This document shows positions 57,201 through 64,000 of a stretch of DNA of 64,000 bases, piece by piece; the first letter of the stretch is position 1, and every line of letters begins with the position of its first letter. This stretch comes from Apostichopus japonicus (lineage: Eukaryota; Echinodermata; Holothuroidea; Aspidochirotida; Stichopodidae). The stretch covers positions 17,536,376 through 17,600,375 of the forward strand of contig NC_092567.1 in assembly GCF_037975245.1 (NCBI RefSeq). The letters run 5' to 3'. Under the pieces are notes generated by a model. The model had not been told where the DNA came from. It ran no database searches and saw nothing but the letters and a program-made list of their open reading frames with translations. A program made the position numbers and the translations under genes.

Positions 57201-60200
57201 TTATGGTTTTCTGGCAGTGAGTTGCATGATTGTGGCAAGATATTGTTAGTTGAAGAAATATGACCTGTACTAGGCAAAAGCTTTAAAATAAAAAAAGTAA
57301 GAAATGAAAAGTAAGACAATAAAGACAGAAATATGAATTTAATAAATGTCTGACCTGGCTCACATTGAAATGTCGATATTGAAGCAACATTGACCCTTAA
57401 TTTATGAAATGAAATGATGCTCCTTCTATATTGAGAAGGGTCAAGGGTCATTTGCATACAGTTTCTGACAGAGATGATTGGGGCTAGATTTTGTTAGCTG
57501 TGTACATAGAGAAGTCTACTGTGGGCGAACCAAATCAAAACCAGAAATAGATAAATTAACGAGCAAATTTCAAGACAGGTATAATTACGACAAAAAACAA
57601 ACAATTTAGTTGTGGAAAGTCTATTATACCGCACATATACATGTAATGCTACGTGAAGCAATGCCACAAGTGATCTTTCAGAACTTCCAGAATGTATCTA
57701 CATGTTTGTATCTACTTGCATCTATAGTCTTATCATGTGGTGGTACTTGAGTTATCAATGTTTTTCCGGACTCAACTCAAGCCTAATGTTATACTGACCC
57801 ATTCTACCCTAACACAATACTTTCCATCAGGTGTTTTCTTCAAGCCTTACGGAAGAACTTGGCTATCAGTCAAAATATGGTCTCTGAGGATGAGGAAGAG
57901 TCAGTGTAAGCGCTGCATGTGTGTTTACCTGTATGTACGTGTGTATGTACGTACACGAGTGCGTGTGTGTTTGTACAAATTATGCATCCTAGCATGGAAC
58001 AAAAAAAGAGCATGGCTTCCTTCCTTCCGACAGTCTTTTCTTTTTTGTTGAAAAATAGTTGAATATGCGAGTCTTTTTTGTTGAAAAATAGTTGAAAATG
58101 CGAGTCTTTTTTGTTGAAAAATAGTTGAAAATGAGAGTCAAATGTTCTGTCAAAACCGCAGTTACTTTAAGGCTCTGTTTACTGTAATATTTGAATTCTC
58201 AACTAATTGTTTTATACGTCTCTTAACGATGATGACAGAGATGTTTAATGCTAGCTGGTTTATATTTTTCTAGGTGCTCTCCCCCCTCCCTTGTCCCCGC
58301 CCCACTTCCCACATACATACACACAAATAAACATGCTATTGGTTTTCTCCAGTGCAGTAATATTACTATTTATACCGTACCATCGAAGTTGATAACTCTG
58401 CAGAGAAAAATGAAACCCTAATGGTTTAGGAAGCATTGTGTAAGAAACTATGGTAGCTTGTAATGTCCATAAACTATACAGTCACTCTACATTAGGTTAG
58501 CCCCAAAACAGATGTTTGATGCCAAAACAACATTCGCCTTTCATAATGTACAAAAAAGTCTCAAACTGGTAAGAATTGTATTTTTATTTATATATAGGAA
58601 TTTTTATAGCGTAACAAAGCCAAATCGTCAGAGTCTAGTGGTACACTCTTTTGTTTCAATGAAACATATTCATGGTCATTCCATTAGGTTGGCTTGCAAT
58701 GGCTTATGAGGCTATATATTTGAAATCGTAGTGAGTTGGAAAATCCAGAACAATGAAAAAACTTCCAGCCTGCACCGGGATTCAAACCCCGGCCTCCCGC
58801 TTCATATGTGGACACCCTAACCACTAGGCTATGGATGCTGATTGTATGTTCAGAGGTTCGAAACCCGTTAGGAAGATCGTAATTCCACTGTAGGCGTTTG
58901 TCACCTGTATCGAAAAATACCATTCTGTTTTCGTGATATATTTGCCTTACTTTAGAGATCAAACATGATGCTAACCATCTCGAAATCATATGTGATTCCT
59001 AAAGCTGGATCTCAAAAGATATATATATATTGGTAGTGATATACATAGCTGGAATCATCAGGGAAAATTTCAACAGCAGCTGCATTTTGATGGTACATAA
59101 CTGTATCCAAAGTTTTATGAAGTTCCCCTGATGTGGATGTATTGCATTGTAATACATTTTCTAAACTCACAGGTTATTTCTACATCAAACAGGTATATCT
59201 CTCTCAAGTCTCTTCACCTTGCTCTTCAAATGAAACATGATGATAAACTCTATATCGTACCAGGGGGGGGGGATGTGGGGGGGTAACCTTGAACACCTCC
59301 TTCTTGCCAAGATACTGTACAGCCATTAGGGTCTGTCTGCATGAAATATCCTGCCTTTTAAAAAAAATAAAAACTCCCCCCCCCCGCCCCCCAAAAAAAA
59401 ATATTTCTATGCTTCCCGATGATGTGGCACTTGTGTATGTAACAGTATTGAAAGAGTGAACCTAATGAACACAACGTCCACTTTATCAGTATATAATATA
59501 ATAAATGAACTAATGGTTTAATATTCCTTGATATCTCTAAACCAAGCAAATGTGAAAGAACACAAGATGTAAACATCTAGTCTGGGAAGCTATGAGTTTT
59601 TGCTTATTGTGTGTTACTTTGCTCGTTGGATTATTATATTGGCCGAAATGTCTTAACCTTACAGTATACACTAAAGTTGCACTTTAAAATCTGCTTCTGT
59701 ACAGTAGTATCAAATAATTAATGCACTTCTAGAAAACCTGCACTTTTTTTGGCAAATTTTTGCTTTGCTTTCCTGAAAGAAAATTCCTTGTCTCCCATTT
59801 TGCACTTTGTACAATTTCTCTTGCACCTTTAGAAAATATCTGCAAACATCTGTGAAACATATATACAAAAGTCAGTAGAATCAACTCATGATAATTACCT
59901 TGTTAATTAAACAAGTGAAAGGAAATTATGAAAGAAATGTTGATGCGATTGTCTGTCTGCCCTATTTTGTTTTTTGAGTAACTATTGATTTACATTCAAT
60001 TAAATAGTTTTTATTGCTATATATGTATATACATACAGTGCATTCTGCAATATGAGAAAAGTACTGGTGACAACAAATTCAGCCTCAATTAATGTTGACA
60101 TCAGCAGTAACTCCCTCAGTAAGATTCATGTCTTGGAAAAACTTTAGGAAGGAGTTCTATTTTGCCCGGTTGAATAAAATACGCTCTGTAGGTTGGTTAA

Positions 60201-63200
60201 ACTTGATGGCCTAATGTAAACGGCCACTGTGTTGTTTTTTAACAGTCAGTGACCAAACAAATATTCAGTTTAATAGCCTTCCCTTATTCTGTTGCCGACA
60301 AAACTTGTATTGCTTTATGATTGGCTAAATTTGGAATAATTTGATGCCTGATCCTGGTGGATATTATATTGTCCATGACAATAAACTTGTCGTACTTTGT
60401 GGAGACTACAACTATAGTTATAGCCAGTTTGCACTTGTACTTATACAGTTGTACTGGCCCTTGTGGATGTCCAACTTGTACTTTTGAGATGTGGGAAATC
60501 AAGTACAGATAATGTACTCTCGCAAGATAAATTACTCCTACTGGCACCTCAAGCCCTGAACATTTTACTGGTACTCATAGCCACAATAAATGTACATGTA
60601 CAGGCAATGTTCATGTGTACCTAACTGACGCTGTTGTGCTGGTACTACAAGGCTCGGTGGAACATTCAGGAAACATTGTCACATTTAGAGCTGTAGTCAG
60701 CGACCGTTTTAGGCCTTGTTCCAGCCGAAAATTTTTGGCATTGGGCAGTGACCCCATCGTTCATCTCCTCTCAACCCATCGCAACTCCACCGGAAAATAT
60801 GGCCGGTAGTGAGATGGTTGGCTCTGCTTTCTTGCCGCAAGCTCTTCCATCTTGGCCGTGAAGAGGAGAAGATGCAAATCTTGAGATGAACACGCACTGC
60901 AGTGTGCAGGGTTGCAAGCAAATTAAAGTTTTTGTTGTTGTGATTCCTGCAATGATATTGCGACCCCAACGAAACTCCTTTGCGACCCACAAACATTGTG
61001 TTGCGACCCTTATGAGGCCGGGTCACATCTGCGCGATTCAACACGCGATTCAACTCGCAACTAAAATCACGCGAATCAGAAAAGTTGCTTCTATTGCAAA
61101 TCAACCCAAATCGACGGCGCAACTTTTATTGCGCAACAAGTTGATACCCATGTCTAACTACGCGATTCAACTTTCAATTGTGTTGCGAGTTGAATCGCGT
61201 GTTGAATCGCGCAGATGTGACCCGGGCTTTAGGTTGTGGATCACCACTTAAGAGGATGTTTTGGAAGGTAAACAGCAAATTTGATATCCAGTATCCCTTC
61301 CAAAACATGACTTAAAGTTCTTCATGTAAGACACTGCAAACACCATGAAAAAGGGACAAAATGGTTAATTTTTTAATTATTCTAATTTTGCAGTCCAGAG
61401 CCACCTGCAAAGAAGGGGAAGGGTAAAACAGTTAAAGCCCCCGGCAAGAAAGGAACAAAGGGAAAAGAGACCACAACAACATCAACACCTGGAAGAAAAA
61501 AGAAGAAAAACAGCAAAGTGGCAGAGAGGTAAATAAACCTAGGAATGGAAGGACATATTCATGGATAGGATCCTCTGTATCCAATTAAGGAATGTGTGTA
61601 TTGGGCCCAGGGGTGGTGGGGGTGTGGGGGTTGGGTTGGGGGGTCACTGCAAGTGCTTATATCAAACTGGTGGCATCTGTTCCAGTTTTCCAAGCAAAGA
61701 TACTATAGCTTTCATTGCCCAACAGTATTTATGGGAAGCCAAGTTTCTGTTCTTGCTCACATTCTCAAAACGAAATCTTTCTAATCGTAGAAGCTTATTA
61801 CAAATTTGGCTGCACAGAGTGTTTTGATTGTAACTGATGGCTGGATTGGTCACAATATAATGCTTTGGTCCCGGGGGAGGGGAGGAGGGGTAGGGGTCAT
61901 CATGAGAATGGGATCCGGGGGCGAGATGGGTGATAAAAGCATTGATTGTTCTAAAATGAGATTGGCCATTGCAAGCATGATATTGCGTCTCTGGGGGAGA
62001 CAAGGTACTTGTAAATGCAAAAAGGGGCTGTCTGTGAGTCATTGATGAACATGCAAGGAATATCTGACCCACCTATTTCAGGTCGGGATGTTTCACTACA
62101 AGTCAAATGTACCATGGTTTTACCGAACCGTGTCTGTTTCTTTAATTCCATATGACAGCGATGAAGACGACGACGATGACGTCCCCTTATCTAAGATGGC
62201 GAGCCCGACCGGGAAGAAGGCCAGAGGAGCTCCGGCGACCACCAAGAAGAGAGGCAGGCAGTCGGATGGGGAGAAGACGGCATCGAAGAAAGGAGGAAGA
62301 AACACGAGTACCTCAAGAGACGATGAAGGGAAGATTCAAAATGGCAGGAAAGACGAAAAGAGTGCGGTTACAAAGAAAGGGGCAAAGGGTAAGAAACTAA
62401 CAAAGAAAGAGATTGCGAGACTGGAGGCAGAGGCTCCGGCCAATCAGAAGAAGACGTCCGGGAAAGGACAGAAAGGGAAACGGAACGGGAACGGTAAGGC
62501 CAGCCGGAGCGAGACGGACGAAAGCATCTCATTGGCCGACATGAAGAGGTCAAAGGGCAGCGTCCAAGGTGGCAAGAACGGCAAGAGGAAGAACAGCGGT
62601 GGGAGGGGAGACTCGCCGAGAGGAAGGGTCAAAGGGAAGAGAGACGACAGCAGCGACGACGAAGACCGCCCTCCTCCGGTCAAGAAGAGGAAGCCTGAGG
62701 AATCACCGGTCTGGAGCAACGAGGACGAATCATCCAGCAGCTCAGAGTCCAGTTCCAGCGAAGAGGAGCCAGAAATAGCCAAATGGCAGGTCGGTGTAAT
62801 TAAACTCTTTTGGGTTTCGTTGAGTGATCGGTACAATCATAGTGGAATTGACAAATAATGTCAGTCATTTTCAGGCAAAAAATGAGCCAAATTGCAGGTC
62901 AGATTAATGGGTGGACCTGTGGGGTTGAAATCATTTCATGTAATGGTTTGTAACATACGTTATACAACTCTCCCGCATTTGCAAATATTTTAGTTTGTTT
63001 TTTACTTACACAATAACCAAATGTTTTAGCTCAGCTGGTTTTGTAACCTACAACAGGAGTGCTCTTCCAAACAATTTCACCTGTCTTAGAAATTAAACCC
63101 CTAGAGAAAAATTGACGGTGGCTTCTAAATCAGCTTGTGCGGTGATATGCTGCATATTATACAATCCTCAATTTATTCCTATGAAACAGTCAACAGGCAG

Positions 63201-63838
63201 ATGGGGTAATGCCAGTACCATTGTCTTTATACAAAGTAATACAACCATAGAGTTCATTTGCCAACATATTCATCGCTATTTCTTCTTTGAATAAGCTAGA
63301 GCGTGGGCTCATCGGCCCCGTAATGTTGCCAGAAGGGGTGGGGGAAGGGGGATCAGTTTAAGTCCGGTTGATTTGCATCTTGTTCAGTCTGGAACTGTGG
63401 AGCAGGCTTTACAAGACCTAAAGAACATTCACTGCACTGTTTACTCATACAGCAGTTAAAATAGCAAACAACACTGATTGCAGCATATTCAACACCAAGA
63501 CCCTACACCATATATCACAAATGATCATCATAATTTAATATTTCATTTTTGTTTATCCTGTGCGGACAGGTCATTTGTCAGACGGAGGAGGATTGGCAAT
63601 TGAACAAATTAAAAGTTGCAAGAGCCTTTAAAAGGCCTCATATATCACAAATCATCACCATTAATTTAATATTTCACTTTGGTTTATCCGGTGCGGACAG
63701 GTCATTTGTCAGACGGAAGAGGATTGGCAAGCGTTGACCGACAGTCTCAAGAAAAGTAAAGTCAAGTGTGAGAAGGAACTCTACCAAGTACTAGCAGAAA
63801 ACTTCCTGCCAGCTATCCATACACTATTCACTGCCAAG
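51106..63838 (+). CDS. CECR2: CECR2-like chromatin remodelling protein, 5' part (exons 1-7)
   Basis: Homologue of CECR2, a nuclear bromodomain protein that in vertebrates partners ISWI ATPases (CERF complex). Exons: 51106-51243, 53205-53311, 53936-54119, 54948-55105, 61394-61528, 62159-62789, 63701-63838, all GT-AG with matching phases, giving about 497 residues so far. Diagnostic blocks, in the order seen in CECR2: RSWWKVPAISHFCSLFR and LPDFEIE (exon 1); VEILYTLCDYRLDANDV (exon 3); LRVERLG and YWYFYGTRLYRED (exon 4); CQTEEDWQ and ENFLPAIHTLF (exon 7). Exons 4-6 between these are Lys-, Ser- and acid-rich and poorly conserved. The bromodomain should lie beyond the window. An in-frame ATG at 51001 is an alternative start; 51106 (agaaaATGa) is preferred by length against human CECR2. 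Confidence 0.93.
52133..52541. mobile_element. TA-flanked fold-back MITE in CECR2 intron 1 (409 bp)
   Basis: The left end AAGGCCCGGTCACACTA is repeated inverted at the right. The near-match continues for about 50 bases, with tttttatcggaatact and tccgatttt in both arms. TA borders both ends (52131-52132 and 52542-52543). The interior repeats tccgat and atcgga. No coding capacity. The GGCCCGGTCACAC terminus resembles that of the element at 61011-61231. Confidence 0.8.
53205..53311 (+). CDS. CECR2: CECR2-like exon 2
   Basis: 35 codons plus two bases. It starts E-L-E-E-A-L directly after FEIE, as in human CECR2, and contains FVVDLLTALLKG. Acceptor tgccaattcag, donor GTATGC. Preceding intronic poly-C lies at about 53096-53115. 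Confidence 0.93.
53312..53935. other. CECR2-like intron 2
   Basis: Purine-rich with a G-run at 53604-53613. No repeat family recognised. Ends in a strong pyrimidine tract (tttttctcttttag). Confidence 0.6.
53936..54119 (+). CDS. CECR2: CECR2-like exon 3
   Basis: Completes Asp, then 61 codons. It contains YLRDICNIHWE and the highly conserved VEILYTLCDYRLDANDV block of CECR2 and related DDT/WHIM-type remodelling factors. Donor GTACAG at 54120. A SINE begins only about 11 bases into the intron. Confidence 0.95.
54130..54491 (+). mobile_element. tRNA-derived SINE (family B), copy 2
   Basis: 5'-truncated in the tRNA head: it starts gtgacttgtgatctaagg, has the B box GGTTCGAGCCC, and then a body colinear with 37649-37995 through gttaccaatgaccagggg. 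It continues into a LINE-like 3' tail (agcgccttgagcaccctgta... attataaatctctg) with (TTA)n. It inserted within a dozen bases of the exon 3 splice donor. Confidence 0.85.
54948..55105 (+). CDS. CECR2: CECR2-like exon 4
   Basis: 52 codons plus two bases. It contains LRVERLGVDSKGAIYWYFYG, a conserved tryptophan/tyrosine-rich CECR2 block, then Pro-rich IPPPRPPKAK and a Lys/Arg run typical of a nuclear localisation signal. Donor GTCAGG, a weaker variant. Confidence 0.93.
55328..55742 (+). repeat. 143-bp tandem repeat, about 2.9 copies
   Basis: Unit starts agagggcgctg at 55328, 55471 and 55614, a strict 143-base period with very few differences between copies. It contains tactgttaaacgataattc and gaattaaggatacacgatca. 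The third copy stops just short of full length near 55742. Located 220 bases after CECR2 exon 4. No coding frame or palindromic structure evident. Confidence 0.95.
55743..58690. other. CECR2-like intron 4, left part
   Basis: No exon recognised. A 33-base tandem repeat (gagtcttttttgttgaaaaa...) occurs about three times at 58035-58140. TG/AC-rich sequence lies at about 57935-57975. Confidence 0.55.
58695..58842 (-). mobile_element. tRNA-derived SINE (family D)
   Basis: On the minus strand the head reads gcatccATAGCCTAGTGGTTAG (A-box region, about 58838-58817). The B box GGTTTGAATCCCGG lies about 30 bases further on, followed by a non-tRNA tail. The cloverleaf is incomplete and fused to the tail. 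Single copy in the window. Confidence 0.55.
58843..61010. other. CECR2-like intron 4, right part
   Basis: No exon recognised. G-runs at about 59262-59284 and C/A runs at 59377-59400. Open frames in 60284-61000 have no recognisable domain. Confidence 0.5.
61011..61231. mobile_element. fold-back MITE in CECR2 intron 4 (about 220 bp)
   Basis: The two ends are inverted copies over about 45 bases: GGTCACATCTGCGCGATTCA at 61021 recurs inverted, ending near 61220. The following cacgcgattcaactcgcaa is also mirrored. The terminal GCCCGGGTCACA resembles the 52133-52541 element. TA occurs at each border. Overlapping open frames on both strands come from the palindrome and are not genes. Confidence 0.8.
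61394..61528 (+). CDS. CECR2: CECR2-like exon 5
   Basis: Phase-matched to exon 4 (completes Ser): 44 codons plus two bases. Almost wholly Lys, Gly, Pro, Thr and Ser, for example PPAKKGKGKTVKAPGKKG and TPGRKKKKNSKVAE. It is low-complexity basic sequence comparable in position to the basic region of vertebrate CECR2. Support comes from splice sites, phase and composition rather than conservation. Confidence 0.8.
62159..62789 (+). CDS. CECR2: CECR2-like exon 6 (large Lys/Ser/acid-rich exon)
   Basis: Completes Ser and gives 210 codons, phase 0 at the end. It starts DEDDDDDVPL, a likely CK2-type acidic patch, then long Lys/Arg-rich stretches with AT-hook-like cores K-K-R-G-R-Q and S-P-R-G-R-V, and ends in poly-Ser and Glu before A-K-W-Q. 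The codon GC content is well above that of the intron. The ATG-started frame at 62088 includes 23 intronic codons. Minus-strand frames over this exon are shadows. Confidence 0.88.
63560..63600 (+). pseudogene. duplicated acceptor and first codons of CECR2 exon 7
   Basis: The segment gtgcggacag|gtcatttgtcag, with the exon start at 63570, repeats the true exon 7 acceptor at 63700/63701. The duplicated unit has a period of 131 bases and includes about 45 bases of upstream intron (atatatcacaaat, tttaatatttca). It encodes V-I-C-Q-T-E-E-D-W-Q and then diverges. Because 131 is not a multiple of three, use of this upstream acceptor shifts the frame. It is a decoy splice site rather than a usable exon. 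Confidence 0.9.
63701..63838 (+). CDS. CECR2: CECR2-like exon 7
   Basis: 46 codons, phase 0 at both ends. It reads V-I-C-Q-T-E-E-D-W-Q, then KCEKELYQVLAENFLPAIH, which matches the CECR2 block that begins C-Q-T-E-E-E-W. Donor GTCAGT. The gene continues to the right. Confidence 0.95.
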
Positions 63839-64000
63839 GTCAGTAGTAAAAGCTTCCAGATAACATGTCTTACTCTAACTTTTTAATACAAGTACCCGGT
63901 GGAAAAAACCCTGAAATATATGCAAAAGTCAGTAGAATCAAAATCTTGAATATTATCATTGTATTATTATTTACCAAATTCATATAGCGCTCTTTTCATG
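63839..64000. other. start of CECR2-like intron 7
   Basis: Intron sequence ending in attattatttaccaaattcatatagcgctctttt, which looks like an inverted LINE or SINE 3' tail (AAAGAGCGCTATATGAATTTGG) entering from beyond the window. Confidence 0.5.

Noticed and set aside
60709-61251. Overlapping frames of 121-137 codons on both strands
   Set aside because: They cross the 61011-61231 fold-back MITE; the palindrome opens both strands. No known domain.
62120-62836. Minus-strand frames over CECR2 exon 6
   Set aside because: Shadows of the Lys/Ser/Glu-rich coding strand; they give poly-Ser and Pro/Leu-rich peptides with no domain.
63549-63737. Separate small gene with CQTEEDW motif
   Set aside because: It is the duplicated acceptor and start of CECR2 exon 7 running into the true exon in the wrong frame.

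Overview
The window is animal (metazoan) nuclear DNA: AT-rich, with short exons bounded by GT/AG, long introns, microsatellites, poly-G/poly-C runs, tRNA-derived SINEs, truncated non-LTR retrotransposons and many terminal-inverted-repeat DNA elements. The protein content and a SINE of a type I associate with echinoderms suggest a marine deuterostome, perhaps a sea cucumber or other echinoderm. That assignment is an inference from family resemblance only.

Two protein-coding genes can be built exon by exon, both on the + strand. (1) A nuclear hormone receptor of the NR1 class, 25,768-41,011, eight coding exons with compatible splice phases, predicted about 528 residues: a short A/B region, a two-zinc-finger DNA-binding domain split between exons 2 and 3, a Rev-erb/E75/PPAR-like hinge, a full ligand-binding domain with an AF-2 helix, and a C-terminal extension of about 70 residues. 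(2) The 5' half of a CECR2 homologue (chromatin-remodelling subunit), 51,106 to at least 63,838, seven coding exons; the bromodomain would lie beyond the right edge.

Layout: 1-14.1 kb, no recognisable gene; a hAT-like MITE, two tRNA-derived SINEs, two TTAA-flanked MITEs and a LINE 3' fragment. 14.1-23.2 kb, a 9.0-kb inverted-repeat element that contains a 3.2-kb fold-back element whose arms are arrays of TGATATCA palindromes, itself holding a smaller hAT-like element. 23.2-25.3 kb, a 2.05-kb TA-flanked element with eight copies of an exact 14-mer. 25.8-41.0 kb, the receptor gene with transposon-loaded introns. 41-51 kb, 3' flank and intergenic DNA without a recognised gene. 51.1-64 kb, the CECR2-like gene.

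The most unusual observations are: the tandem amplification (about 14 extra copies of a 60-bp unit) of the last 39 coding bases plus splice donor of the receptor's first-zinc-finger exon; a separate 131-bp duplication of the acceptor and first codons of CECR2 exon 7; the replacement by Asn of the helix-11 His conserved in Rev-erb/E75; the fold-back element with perfect 224-bp inverted ends; and a marked excess of TACAGTA/TACTGTA, the form expected of Tc1/mariner excision footprints. All repeat-family names are inferred from termini and target-site duplications, not from a library search.
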